A stretch of 64,000 bases of DNA, from assembly GCA_051306365.1 (NCBI GenBank), contig JBPPNC010000087.1, forward strand, positions 85,169 through 149,168, written 5' to 3'. Position 1 is the stretch's first letter. Every line of letters starts with the position of its first letter. Both the position numbers and the translations under genes were made by a program. Shown here piece after piece: positions 8,245-16,574 of the stretch. Source of the DNA: Svornostia sp051306365 (GTDB taxonomy: Bacteria > Actinomycetota > Thermoleophilia > Solirubrobacterales > Solirubrobacteraceae). A model generated the notes under the pieces. It did not search any database. It worked only from the letters and a program-made list of their open reading frames with translations, and was not told where the DNA came from.

Positions 8245-8530
8245 CGCTGCTGGCGCGCCGATCTGCTCGGCGCGGTCAGCGAGGTCGGCCCAGAGGTCGG
8301 CGTGCACGCGCGCATGGCGCGGAGATCCGCGGCGAAGTCCTCGTCGGGCCTGGGCGCTGAGGCGAGGAGTTCACGGAAACCGCTCTGCCGTGATGAGCTG
8401 GCGACGCGGCGCCCCGATGATCGCGACAGGGCTGCCTGCTCGTGTGACCTCGATCTCCTCGCCGGCGGCGACCCGTCCGAGCACGTCGGAGAATCCGCGC
8501 GAAGCCTTCGGTGGCGGTCAGGCGAGCCAT
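8245..8530 (-). pseudogene. Decayed Phd/YefM-type antitoxin gene
   Basis: Reading across at least three frame changes recovers a Phd-like antitoxin. It runs from MARLTATEGFAR at the ATG (8528-8530) to FSDVLGRVAAGEEIEVTRAG and PVAIIGAPRRQLITAERF. After a shift come FRELLASAPRPDEDF and AADLRAMRA, and after another ADLWADLADRAEQIGAP. No single frame is open, so the gene is broken. This whole C-terminal pattern is typical of antitoxins paired with PIN-domain toxins. No toxin gene follows; the next sequence is the dehydrogenase stop. The remnant fills most of the 374-bp gap between its neighbours. Confidence 0.7.
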
Positions 8531-8555
8531 GGAGGGAACGTGTCAGATACATCTG

Positions 8556-9689
8556 ATGACCGCCGGGGATTCGACAGCAGTCGTTGCGCGTGCAACAATC
8601 GACCGGGTGTCGGCCGCACCCGAGGTCCAGCCTTCCCCCACCACGACGCTCCCCAAAGGGTTCGAGCTGCGCAAGCTCGTCCGGCGCGCCGTGCAGGTCG
8701 CGCTGCTCATCGGCGTGTTCGTGCTCATCGTGCTGCTCGCGCCCGGGCTCGGCGAGGTGCGCGGCTACCTGGGCGCGGCCGATCCGTGGTGGGGCGCGCT
8801 CGCCGTCACCTTCGAGCTTCTCTCGTGCCTCTCGTACGTCCTGATGTTCCGCCCGGTGTTCTGCAAGCGCATGTCGTGGGCGATGAGCTCGAAGATCGGC
8901 TGGTCCGAGCTCGGTGTCGGCGCGATCGTGCCCGCCAGCGGCGCGGCCGGCCTGGCGCTCGGCGCCTGGGCACTGACGCAGGCGGGCATGTCGCTGCAGT
9001 ACGTCGCCCGCCGTTCGGTGGCGTTCTTCACGATCAAGAGCTCGGTGAACTTCCTGGCGGTCGCGGTGCTCGGCACGCTCATGGCGCTCGGCCTCGTCGG
9101 CCCGCCGATGACGCTGGGGCTCACCGCGCTCCCCGCCGCGATGTCGGTCGCGACGATCGCGATCGTCCTCGCCCTGCCGAAGCTCGGCGACGGCGGTCCG
9201 ATCCCCGAGGACGCGTCGCGGCTGCGTCGCTGGTCGGGCCACGCGCGCGCGAGTGTCATCCACGGTGTCCGCGAGGCCGCGGAGATCGTCCGCCAGCGCG
9301 ACGCGCTGGTGATCATCGGTGCCGTCGGCTACTGGGCCTGGGACAACGCGGTGCTGTGGGCGACGTTCCAGTCCTTCGGCGCGGATGTCGACCTCAGCAT
9401 CATCCTCATGGGCTACCTCATCGGCCAGCTCGGCGGCCTGCTGCCGATCCCCGGCGGTGTCGGTGGTATCGACGGCGGCCTCATCGGCACGCTCATCGTG
9501 TTCGGAGCGCCCGCCGCGGTGACCGTCGCGGCGGTGCTCGTCTACCGCGTCATCCTGTTCTGGCTGCCGCTCATCGGCGGCGGCATCGCGTTCGTGGGGC
9601 TGACGCGCGCGCTCAAGCAGGGTGACGTCGTGTGCGCCCCGCCTGACATGAACGACCTGCCGGCCGTCTACCTGCCGATGCGGCCGTGA
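8556..9689 (+). CDS. Lysylphosphatidylglycerol synthase TM region / UPF0104-type membrane protein
   Basis: A 377-residue integral membrane protein with about eight hydrophobic segments, starting with VALLIGVFVLIVLLAPGL. Diagnostic pieces are GVGAIVPASGAAGLALGAWAL and LLPIPGGVGGIDGGLIG, both typical of the AglD/UPF0104/flippase-like family. These proteins resemble the membrane half of MprF and handle lipid-linked substrates, but the role here is unassigned. The start is uncertain: the ATG at 8556 has a purine-rich site too far upstream, and a GTG at 8607 is an alternative that would leave the predicted membrane segments intact. Confidence 0.8.
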   Translation: MTAGDSTAVVARATIDRVSAAPEVQPSPTTTLPKGFELRKLVRRAVQVALLIGVFVLIVLLAPGLGEVRGYLGAADPWWGALAVTFELLSCLSYVLMFRPVFCKRMSWAMSSKIGWSELGVGAIVPASGAAGLALGAWALTQAGMSLQYVARRSVAFFTIKSSVNFLAVAVLGTLMALGLVGPPMTLGLTALPAAMSVATIAIVLALPKLGDGGPIPEDASRLRRWSGHARASVIHGVREAAEIVRQRDALVIIGAVGYWAWDNAVLWATFQSFGADVDLSIILMGYLIGQLGGLLPIPGGVGGIDGGLIGTLIVFGAPAAVTVAAVLVYRVILFWLPLIGGGIAFVGLTRALKQGDVVCAPPDMNDLPAVYLPMRP

Positions 9690-9692
9690 GGC

Positions 9693-10058
9693 TCAGCTGT
9701 ACGGCTTGTACCGGCCGTGCAGCATGAGGTCGTTGCCGTCCGGGTCGGTGAACAGCGCCATGTGGCAGACGCCGGTATCGAGCGTTTCGCCGAAGAACTC
9801 GACACCCTTGGCCTCCAGCTCGTCGCGCGCGGCGGTGATGTCGTCGACATGAAGCGCGAGGTGGGCGTTCTTCTGCGGCGCGAACGGCACGCCCTGCTTC
9901 TCGGGCTCCCAGATGCCGAGGCACGTCTCGCCGACCCAGAACTCGTGGTCGCTGTGCTCATCGGCGCGCAGGCCGAGCGTGTCGCGGTAGAACGCACGGG
10001 AGCGTTCGGCATCCTGCGAGGGGATGCCGACGAAGTCGAGCTTGGTGATGGTGGGCAT
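9693..10058 (-). CDS. VOC (glyoxalase/bleomycin resistance) superfamily protein
   Basis: A 121-residue protein with the two beta-alpha-beta-beta-beta units of the VOC fold: KLDFVGIPSQDAERSRAFYRDTLGL in the first, and HLALHVDDI, GVEFFGE and FTDPDGNDLMLH in the second. The conserved metal-site style residues are partly present (His in HLALHV, but Met-Leu-His at the end rather than Glu). The chemistry is therefore unknown. GAGG lies eight bases before the ATG. It is convergent with the membrane protein gene, the two stops being 4 bp apart. Confidence 0.85.
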   Translation of the reverse strand: MPTITKLDFVGIPSQDAERSRAFYRDTLGLRADEHSDHEFWVGETCLGIWEPEKQGVPFAPQKNAHLALHVDDITAARDELEAKGVEFFGETLDTGVCHMALFTDPDGNDLMLHGRYKPYS

Positions 10059-10083
10059 GGCGCCAGCCTCGCACCGGTTCAGG

Positions 10084-10345
10084 TCAGGGCGTGGCCGGAA
10101 CGCCGAAGAGCTCCTGCGCGATCTTGCGCAGCCGGATCTCGTCCGACCCTTCGGTGATGCGGTACCGGCGGTGGTGGCGGTAGAGGTGCGTGCCGCGCCC
10201 GATTCCGCCGCACGTCTGCATCGCGCTGTCGGGCACACGCACCCCGGTGAGGATCACCCCGGCGGGGTCGGAGGGCGTGTTCAGCGCCCACCAGTGGAAG
10301 GGGACGTCGAGGCCCGCAGCTGCGACACGGCCGTGACCGTATCGA
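10084..10345 (-). pseudogene. Acyl-CoA dehydrogenase C-terminal remnant
   Basis: The minus strand encodes SAMQTCGGIGRGTHLYRHHR followed by YRITEGSDEIRLRKIAQELFG and a stop. This is the end of an acyl-CoA dehydrogenase (the GG.G helix and the TEG.DEI..R.IA motif). Upstream in frame, from about 10190 to 10345, the translation (FHWWALNTPSDPAGV) does not look like this family, and no start is apparent. An internal deletion or fusion of fragments is likely. It explains the 317 bp between the VOC and TetR genes. Confidence 0.65.
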
Positions 10346-10375
10346 CAGGTGCGGTTCGCCCGCGCCGGGGTGGCG

Positions 10376-11002
10376 TCAGTCCTGCGTCAGCAACCGCAGC
10401 AGCCGCTGGCGCGCGGCCTGCCACCGCCGCTCGACCGCACGGCTCTTCTCGCCGCTGGAGGCCCGCAGCAGCGCGACGCCCCGGATCGTGGCGAGGGTCA
10501 GATCCATGTCGTCGCGGAAGCCGGGGTCCTCGGTGCGATCGCCGAGGACCTCTTGGCCCAGTTCCCACATCGTCGCCGTGACGTCGCGTTCGAGCTTGAC
10601 CAGGTGCTCGCGCAGTTCCGGGTCCGTGCGCGCGGCGACCCACAGCTCGAGGGTCGCGTCGAACACCGCGCCGGAGTGTGCCTCCCACAGCAGGTCGAGC
10701 ATGTCGCCGATGCCCTGATCGCCGGGGCGCAGCGAGGAGAGCTTCGAACTCAACTGATCGATGCGCCGCGCCGCGAGATAGCGGACGGCCTCGGCGACGA
10801 GCGCCGCCTTCGTGGGGAAGTGGTGGACCTGTGCGCCGCGCGAGACGCCGGCCCGCTCGGCGATCTTCGTCGTTGTGGTGTTGACGTATCCGTAGTCGAC
10901 CAGGCAGTCGATCGTCGCCTCGAGCAGCGCCGTCTGCGTCGCCGCCCGGCGCTCGGCCTGGGTCCGGCGGGCGGGCTTGGCGGCTGTGGCGGGGTCCGGC
11001 AT
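10376..11002 (-). CDS. TetR/AcrR family regulator of the adjacent thiolase-MaoC genes
   Basis: A 208-residue repressor. The HTH is at residues about 20-65 (ATIDCLVDYGYVNTTTTKIA and ERAGVSRGAQVHHFPTKAAL). The C-terminal helical domain has WVAARTDPELREH, seen in TetR regulators next to acyl-CoA genes. It is divergent from the thiolase gene with 96 bp between start codons and an AACAT...ATGTT inverted repeat in that gap. It therefore probably represses itself and the thiolase operon, released by an acyl-CoA-like ligand (inferred). Confidence 0.88.
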   Translation of the reverse strand: MPDPATAAKPARRTQAERRAATQTALLEATIDCLVDYGYVNTTTTKIAERAGVSRGAQVHHFPTKAALVAEAVRYLAARRIDQLSSKLSSLRPGDQGIGDMLDLLWEAHSGAVFDATLELWVAARTDPELREHLVKLERDVTATMWELGQEVLGDRTEDPGFRDDMDLTLATIRGVALLRASSGEKSRAVERRWQAARQRLLRLLTQD

Positions 11003-11040
11003 GACGCGGGAGCGTACCCGTCGCCGTCCCCGCCTTGCGT

Positions 11041-11064
11041 AACATGCAGCCCTGCCGGTATGTT
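11041..11064. promoter_or_regulatory. Candidate TetR operator (AACAT-14-ATGTT)
   Basis: AACATGC and GTATGTT form an inverted repeat in the divergent promoter region between the TetR gene and the thiolase gene, 35 bp before the thiolase GTG. The spacing and position are typical for TetR sites. No binding is shown. Confidence 0.45.
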
Positions 11065-11098
11065 CCGTGCGAGGTCCGTTCCCGACAAGGAGGCGCCC

Positions 11099-12295
11099 GT
11101 GGCGCACCGCAAGGCCTACGTCGTCGGCGTGGGCATGACGAAGTTCGAAAAGCCCGGCCGGCGTGAGGGCTGGGACTACCCCCAGATGGCCAGGGAGTCC
11201 GGGACGAAGGCCCTGGACGACGCCGGGATCGCCTACGACGAGGTCGAGCAGGCCTACGTCGGCTACGTCTATGGCGAGTCCACCGCCGGCCAGCGCGCTG
11301 TCTACGAGCTCGGCATGACCGGGATTCCGGTCTTCAACGTCAACAACAACTGCTCGACCGGCTCGACGGCGCTGTTCCTCGCCGCGCAGGCGATCCGCGG
11401 CGGCGTCGCTGACTGCGTCCTCGCGCTGGGCTTCGAGAAGATGCAACCCGGCTCCCTCGGCGCGACGTTCACCGACCGTGAGCAGCCGATGCAGAAGCAC
11501 TTCGAGCTGCTCGCCGAGATCTCCGAGGCGAAGTTCCCGCCGGCCCCGTGGATGTTCGGTGCGGCAGGCCGCGAGCACATGGCCGAGCACGGCTCCGAGC
11601 CTGAGCACTTCGCGAAGATCGGGTTCAAGAACCACAAGCACTCGGTCAACAACCCATACGCGCAGTTCCAGGACGAGTACACGCTCGACCAGATCCAGGA
11701 CGCGCCGATGATCTACGAGCCGCTGACGAAGCTGCAGTGCTCGCCCACGTCGGACGGGTCCGGTGCGGCGATCGTCGCCAGCGAGGATTTCGTGGCCCGG
11801 CACGACCTCGCCGGACAGGCCGTCGAGATCGTGGGCCAGGCGATGACGACGGACTTCGAGAGCTCGTTCTCCACCCGCACGGCGAAGGACGTCATCGGCT
11901 ACGACATGAACGTCAGGGCCGGCCGGGCGGTCTACGAGCAGTCGGGGCTCGGCCCGGAGGACTTCCAGGTCATCGAGCTGCACGACTGCTTCTCCGCGAA
12001 CGAGCTCCTGCTCTACGAGGCGCTCGGGCTGTGCGACGAGGGCGACGCGCCGCAGCTCATCGATGACGGTGACACGACGTACGGCGGCCGCTGGGTCGTC
12101 AACCCGTCGGGCGGGCTCATCAGCAAGGGCCACCCGCTCGGCGCGACCGGTCTGGCGCAGTGCGCCGAGCTGACCTGGCAGCTGCGCGGCACCGCCGACG
12201 CCCGCCAGGTCGACGAGGTCAATGCGTGCCTCCAGCACAACATCGGCCTCGGCGGCGCCGCGGTCGTCACCGCCTACCAGCGCGCCGAGCGCTGA
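11099..12295 (+). CDS. Lipid-transfer / SCP-x-type thiolase
   Basis: A 398-residue thiolase-fold enzyme starting at a GTG with AAGGAGG five bases upstream. The active-site Cys is C85 in NNNCSTGST. The second catalytic region is ISKGHPLGATG, and the C-terminal NIGLGG loop replaces the classic CxG motif, as in SCP-x/Ltp proteins. Family members cleave beta-keto or beta-hydroxy acyl-CoA thioesters in sterol side-chain and branched lipid breakdown. The MaoC gene that follows supports an aldolase or thiolase role on a hydroxyacyl-CoA. Confidence 0.9.
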   Translation: MAHRKAYVVGVGMTKFEKPGRREGWDYPQMARESGTKALDDAGIAYDEVEQAYVGYVYGESTAGQRAVYELGMTGIPVFNVNNNCSTGSTALFLAAQAIRGGVADCVLALGFEKMQPGSLGATFTDREQPMQKHFELLAEISEAKFPPAPWMFGAAGREHMAEHGSEPEHFAKIGFKNHKHSVNNPYAQFQDEYTLDQIQDAPMIYEPLTKLQCSPTSDGSGAAIVASEDFVARHDLAGQAVEIVGQAMTTDFESSFSTRTAKDVIGYDMNVRAGRAVYEQSGLGPEDFQVIELHDCFSANELLLYEALGLCDEGDAPQLIDDGDTTYGGRWVVNPSGGLISKGHPLGATGLAQCAELTWQLRGTADARQVDEVNACLQHNIGLGGAAVVTAYQRAER

Positions 12296-12319
12296 TCACC
12301 GACCAGGGAGATCTGCGAC

Positions 12320-12403
12320 ATGGGCACCGCGAACCCCACCGCCACCATTCCCGCCGAGCAGGAGCACCTCGACGAGTCCCGCGCAAAGCTCGTCCCCGCA
12401 TGA
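12320..12403 (+). CDS. 27-residue ORF coupled to the MaoC gene
   Basis: A small reading frame with GGGAG nine bases before its ATG. Its TGA overlaps the ATG of the MaoC gene as ATGA, a typical translational coupling arrangement. The peptide (MGTANPTATIPAEQEHL...) has no recognised domain. It may be a translational leader or the surviving head of a lost enzyme gene between the thiolase and the MaoC protein. Confidence 0.4.
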   Translation: MGTANPTATIPAEQEHLDESRAKLVPA

Positions 12404-13248
12404 GCACCGAGACGCTGGAGTTCGACGAGGCCGGGCTCGGGGTGTGGAGCGACGCGATCGAGTTCGAGGTCACGCGCGGGCGGATCGCCGAGTACGCCGC
12501 GGCGACGAACGACCCGATCCCCGCACATGCCGCGGGCGATGTCGCGAGCCCCGTGTTCGCGATCGTCCCGGTGTTCACCGCGCTCATGGAGCCGGCGCTG
12601 AAGGTCGTGCCGCTCCCGCTCTTCGGCAAGGTGCTGCACGGTGAGCAGGACTTCCGGTTCATCCGCCCGATTCGGGCGGGCGAGACGCTGACGTCCCGCG
12701 CGCGCATGACCGGCTGGGAGGGTCTGGCCAACGGCACCCGGGCATGCGTCCATATCGAGACGCGCGACGCGGGCGGCGCGCTCGTCAACGAGCAGTACGT
12801 GACGCTCTTCGTCCGCGGGTTCGATGACGGGCGCAAGGTCGGGGAGCTGTCACCGGGGCACCGCTTCGACGACGCGCTGCGCGACGGCGACCCCGTCGCC
12901 GATGTCACCCAGCACATCGACGACGACCAGACGTTCCGCTACGCGCCGGCGTCCGGTGACCCGATGCCGATCCACCTCGACGAGGAGGTCGCGCGTGACG
13001 CGGGGCTGCCGGGGATCATCGCCCACGGCTTCTGCATCCTGGCGTTCACGTCGTGGGCGCTGCTCGAGCAACTCGGTGACGGCGAGACCGAACGCTTGCA
13101 GCGGCTCGCCGTGCGGTTCGCCAAGCCGGTCCTGCCCGGGCAGGACATCCGCACGCGCGCGTGGCGCGCGGGCGACGGGACCTACGCATTCGAGACCACC
13201 GTCGACGACGTGCCCGTGCTGAAGGACGGACTCGCCGAGATCGTCTGA
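12400..13248 (+). CDS. Double-hotdog MaoC-like (R)-hydratase
   Basis: A 282-residue protein with two hotdog halves. The N-terminal half (about 1-145) resembles MaoC_dehydrat_N (ATNDPIPAH, GEQDFRFIRPIRAGETL). The C-terminal half contains the hydratase signature SGDPMPIHLDEEVARDAGLP followed by IIAHG, with the Asp/His dyad. It would hydrate a trans-2-enoyl-CoA. In actinobacterial sterol degradation such double-hotdog hydratases work next to SCP-x thiolases, which fits its position. It overlaps the preceding small ORF by ATGA. Confidence 0.88.
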   Translation: MSTETLEFDEAGLGVWSDAIEFEVTRGRIAEYAAATNDPIPAHAAGDVASPVFAIVPVFTALMEPALKVVPLPLFGKVLHGEQDFRFIRPIRAGETLTSRARMTGWEGLANGTRACVHIETRDAGGALVNEQYVTLFVRGFDDGRKVGELSPGHRFDDALRDGDPVADVTQHIDDDQTFRYAPASGDPMPIHLDEEVARDAGLPGIIAHGFCILAFTSWALLEQLGDGETERLQRLAVRFAKPVLPGQDIRTRAWRAGDGTYAFETTVDDVPVLKDGLAEIV

Positions 13249-13460
13249 GGAGCCTGATCGCGTCGCTCGGTGATGCCGACTGTGACGCCGTCCTCGACGC
13301 GATCGGCGCGGCGCTCGGCGTCGTCGCGGCGGTGCCGTGTTGCAGCGTGATCGTGTGGCGGCCGCGGACCCGTGTCGACGAGACCTCGAGGACGAGCCGA
13401 GCAGGAGAAGGCGCTCGTCTCCACAGCTGCGGCCGATTACGGAACAGGAAGGGGACGACC

Positions 13461-13486
13461 CCCGATGTACACGCCTGTACATCGGG
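13461..13486. promoter_or_regulatory. Perfect 11-bp inverted repeat upstream of the UbiB-type kinase gene
   Basis: CCCGATGTACA, a CGCC loop, then TGTACATCGGG. The dyad is perfect and ends 30 bp before the ATG at 13517. TACGCT (13487-13492) right after it could be a -10 element, with TGTACA (13466-13471) as a poor -35 at 15 bp, so a repressor bound here would block the promoter. It could also be a hairpin ending the upstream MaoC transcript. The rest of 13249-13516 shows nothing I recognise. Confidence 0.5.
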
Positions 13487-13516
13487 CTACGCTCGCGCCA
13501 ACCAGGGAGCGCACGC

Positions 13517-14905
13517 ATGTCGTCACAGCACGTAGGGCGGTCGAGGGTCGGCCGCGGCGTCCGGTTCGCCACCGGCGCCGCGGGGCTCGCCGCGCGGCAG
13601 ACCGCGGCCCGCGCGATGACCGCCGGGCACGACGGTGAGGCCGGTCGGCGCGCTGCGACCAAGCAGCAGCTCAAGGCGGCGGAAGGATTGGTCAAGCTCT
13701 TCTCCGGGATGCGCGGCGCGGCCATGAAGGTCGGGCAGACGCTCTCGGCGGTGGACATCGGGATGGTGCCCGAAGAGGTCCGGCCCGAGTTCCAGGAGGT
13801 TCTCGCGCAGCTGCAGCAGGACGCCGAGCCGGTCTCGTTCCGGGCGATCACGAAGGTCGTCGAGCAGGACCTCGGCGCGCGGCTCTCGGCGTCGTTCGCC
13901 GACATCGATCCCGAGCCGCTGGCCGCCGCGTCGATCGGGCAGGTCCACCGCGCCACCCTGCACGACGGCCGCGACGTCGTCGTGAAGGTGCAGTACCCGG
14001 GGATCGCCGAGGCGATCCACGCGGACATGCAGAACCTGCGCCTGGGGCTGAAGCTGCTCGCCATCCTCGCCCCGGGGATCGACACCCGCGCGATCGCGGA
14101 CGAGATCCGCGAGCGCATCGGCGACGAGCTGGACTACGAGCTCGAGGCGGCCAATCAGAGCGAGATGGCACGCATCTACCGCGACCACCCGTTCGTCGTG
14201 GTGCCCGACGTCGTCACGTCGCTCGCCGGCGAGCGGGTGCTGGTCACCGAGTACGTCGAGGGACGGCGGTTCGCCGAGCTGCACGGCGACACCCCGCGGG
14301 CCGATCGCGACCGCTGGGGCGAGATCCTCGTGCGCTTCTACCTCAACGGCCCGCTGCGCCACCGGCTGCTCAACGGCGACCCTCATCCGGGCAACAGCCT
14401 GTTCCTGCCCGACGGGCGCATCGGGTTCATCGACTTCGGCTTCAGCAAGCACCTCGGCGATGTCGACGTCCGCCAGATCATCGCGTCGACCCGCGCGACG
14501 TACCAGGGCGATGCGCAGGCGCTGCTGGCGGTCGCGAGCGAGCTGCACGCGCTGGCGCCCGACCCTGCGCTGGCCGAGCCGTTCCTGGAGAGCTATGCCT
14601 CGCTGTTCGGATGGGCGCTCGTCGACGAGCCGGTCATGGCCGACGCCACCCGGACGGCCGACATGATGCGGACGTATACGGAGCTGCGCAGCAGCAAGGG
14701 CTTCGAGGGGCTCGAACTGCCCGCCGAGCACTTCGTCATCTTCCGCGCGGTGTTCCTGCTGCTCGGCCTGGTCGGTCAGCTGCATTCGACCAATCGCTGG
14801 CTCGATATCACCCGCGAGTGGCTGCTGGGCGACGGCCCGGCGACCGAGCTGGGCCGCGAGGAGGAGGCGTTCTTCGCAGGGCGGTACGCGTACCCGGCGG
14901 TGTGA
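13517..14905 (+). CDS. UbiB/ABC1 family atypical kinase, intact
   Basis: A 462-residue protein with all ABC1/UbiB hallmarks: MKVGQTLS (KxGQ), PLAAASIGQVHRATL (Ala-rich nucleotide loop), VVVKVQYPG (ATP-site Lys), DELDYELEAANQ, the catalytic NGDPHPGN, and FIDFGF (metal-binding DFG). The family supports quinone or isoprenoid lipid metabolism and has ATPase activity. The ATG at 13517 follows GGGAG. It is 12 bp upstream of a PfkB kinase gene and may be co-transcribed with it. Compare the degenerate relative at 3143-4315. Confidence 0.9.
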   Translation: MSSQHVGRSRVGRGVRFATGAAGLAARQTAARAMTAGHDGEAGRRAATKQQLKAAEGLVKLFSGMRGAAMKVGQTLSAVDIGMVPEEVRPEFQEVLAQLQQDAEPVSFRAITKVVEQDLGARLSASFADIDPEPLAAASIGQVHRATLHDGRDVVVKVQYPGIAEAIHADMQNLRLGLKLLAILAPGIDTRAIADEIRERIGDELDYELEAANQSEMARIYRDHPFVVVPDVVTSLAGERVLVTEYVEGRRFAELHGDTPRADRDRWGEILVRFYLNGPLRHRLLNGDPHPGNSLFLPDGRIGFIDFGFSKHLGDVDVRQIIASTRATYQGDAQALLAVASELHALAPDPALAEPFLESYASLFGWALVDEPVMADATRTADMMRTYTELRSSKGFEGLELPAEHFVIFRAVFLLLGLVGQLHSTNRWLDITREWLLGDGPATELGREEEAFFAGRYAYPAV

Positions 14906-14917
14906 CAGGCTGACGGC

Positions 14918-15841
14918 GTGGGCGACGTCACCATCTTCGGGCCGCACCCGCTGCTTTCGGTCACCGTCGAGCGGCACCCCGACGGCGCCGACGAGATCCA
15001 TCTGCACCCCGCCGGACAGGGCGTGTGGGTCGCGCGGATGGCCGCGGCGCTCGGCGCGCACCCGGTGCTGTGCGGCTACTTGGGCGGGGAGACCGGCGCG
15101 GTTCTCGGGCCGCTCATCGAGGCGCTGCACTGCGAGCACCGCATGGTCCCCACGGCCACCGACAGCGGGTCCTACATCTACGATCGGCGCAGCGGCGAGC
15201 GTGACCCGATCGCGCACGCCCTGAGCCCGCCGCCGAGCCGGCATGAGATCGACGACCTCGTCGCGGCGACGGTCGCTTCCTCGTTGCAGACCCGGCTGCT
15301 CGTGCTCTGCAACCCGTATCCGGGCGACGCGCTGGGCCCGGAGGTCTACGAGCGGATCGCCGCCGACGCGCGCGCCCACGGCGTTCGCGTCCTGGCCGAC
15401 CTCTCGAGCCCGCGCCTGGACGGTGCGCTGCGCGGCGGTGTGGATCTCGTGAAGATCAATGACTGGGAACTCGCGGCGTTCGTGACCGGCCCGGTCGGTC
15501 AGGAGGATGAACTCGCTGCCGCAGTCGGGCGGATCCGCGCCCACGGCGTCGAGACGGTCGTCATCACGCGCGGCGAGTTCCCGGCGGCGGTGTTCTGCGG
15601 CGACGAGCAGTGGGTGCTCACGGCGCCGTCGTTCGACCACGGATTCCGCGAGGGCTGCGGTGACTCGATGATGGGCGCGACGGCCGCGATCATGGCCGGT
15701 GGCGGGGGCTGGCGCGAGGCGCTCACGATCGGCGCCGCCGCCGGGGCGATCAACTTCCTGCGCCGCGGACTGGGGACCGGCGACGCCGACGCGATCCGCG
15801 AGCTGGCGTCCTCGGTGCAGCTCGTCAGAACGGCGGGGTGA
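14918..15841 (+). CDS. PfkB-family sugar kinase (1-phosphofructokinase-like)
   Basis: A 307-residue ribokinase-fold protein. It opens like fructose-1-phosphate/tagatose kinases (VTIFGPHPLLSVTVE, then GQGVWVARMAAALGA). LVKINDWELAAF is the usual sugar-kinase segment. The anion-hole/catalytic motif reads GCGDSMMGA, in place of the usual GAGD, with the catalytic Asp kept. The sugar is not predictable. Its last 17 bp overlap the convergent PHP phosphatase gene. Confidence 0.85.
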   Translation: MGDVTIFGPHPLLSVTVERHPDGADEIHLHPAGQGVWVARMAAALGAHPVLCGYLGGETGAVLGPLIEALHCEHRMVPTATDSGSYIYDRRSGERDPIAHALSPPPSRHEIDDLVAATVASSLQTRLLVLCNPYPGDALGPEVYERIAADARAHGVRVLADLSSPRLDGALRGGVDLVKINDWELAAFVTGPVGQEDELAAAVGRIRAHGVETVVITRGEFPAAVFCGDEQWVLTAPSFDHGFREGCGDSMMGATAAIMAGGGGWREALTIGAAAGAINFLRRGLGTGDADAIRELASSVQLVRTAG

Positions 15842-16574
15842 CGTCCTCGCCGGCGAGGATGGCGCGCGGTCCCTCGTGCGCGATCCAGTCCATGTGCGGC
15901 GCGAGTTCGGGGAGCCGCGCCAGCGCCGCGAGCCCCTCCGACACGGTCGCGGCGCGCCCGAAGCGCGCCGAGTGCGCATCGCTGCTGACGACGTGCACGA
16001 GCCCCCGGGCCGCCCAGTCGAGCATGGTTGGCGCGGCATCGCCCGCCGGGAGGTAGGCGCCGGTCACCTGGACGAGCGCGCCGCGCGCGACGAGGACGGC
16101 GAGCCGCGCCGCCGCGTCGGCGCCCGCGTGGCGCTCGGGGTGCGCGATGAGGCACCGCACGCCGCGGGCGTGGAGCGCGTCGACGGTCGCCTCGAGCGCG
16201 TCGTCCATCGGCCCCGGCCGGGGCTCGAGCAGGATCCAGTGACCCCCGCCGCCGAGGCTGACGGCGCGGAGCTCCTCGTCCGTCAGCCCGCCGCAGTCCG
16301 GTGCTGCGACCTCGCCGCCCGTGACGACCTCCACGGCGAGTCCGGCGGCGGCGATCGCCGCGTTGAGTTCGGCGATGCGGGCCGGCAGCTCCCCGATGAC
16401 GACGTCGTGGTCGGACCGGATGTGCGGCGTCGCGGCGATGGTGGTGATCCCGTCGGCATCTGCCTGGGCCGCCATCGCGACGCTGTCGTCGAGGTCTGCG
16501 GCACCGTCGTCGAGGCCGGGAAGGATGTGGCAGTGCAGGTCGGCGAGTCCGGCCACCGGGACGCTACGGCGCAT
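15825..16574 (-). CDS. PHP-domain phosphatase, CpsB/CapC/YwqE type
   Basis: A 249-residue PHP-fold metal enzyme with all metal-binding motifs: DLHCHILPGLDDGA, the TPH site, the Glu in GGEVAAP, LIAHPER and SSDAHS. This combination is that of bacterial manganese-dependent protein-tyrosine phosphatases that control capsule and exopolysaccharide synthesis. No tyrosine kinase or capsule gene is in the window, so the substrate is open. The start at 16574 lies within the end of a small upstream ORF, suggesting coupling. Confidence 0.85.
   Translation of the reverse strand: MRRSVPVAGLADLHCHILPGLDDGAADLDDSVAMAAQADADGITTIAATPHIRSDHDVVIGELPARIAELNAAIAAAGLAVEVVTGGEVAAPDCGGLTDEELRAVSLGGGGHWILLEPRPGPMDDALEATVDALHARGVRCLIAHPERHAGADAAARLAVLVARGALVQVTGAYLPAGDAAPTMLDWAARGLVHVVSSDAHSARFGRAATVSEGLAALARLPELAPHMDWIAHEGPRAILAGEDVTPPF

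Noticed and set aside
10281..11045. Other minus-strand frames over the TetR gene
   Set aside because: Out-of-frame Arg/Pro/Ala-rich translations typical of high-GC shadows; the TetR frame explains the region.
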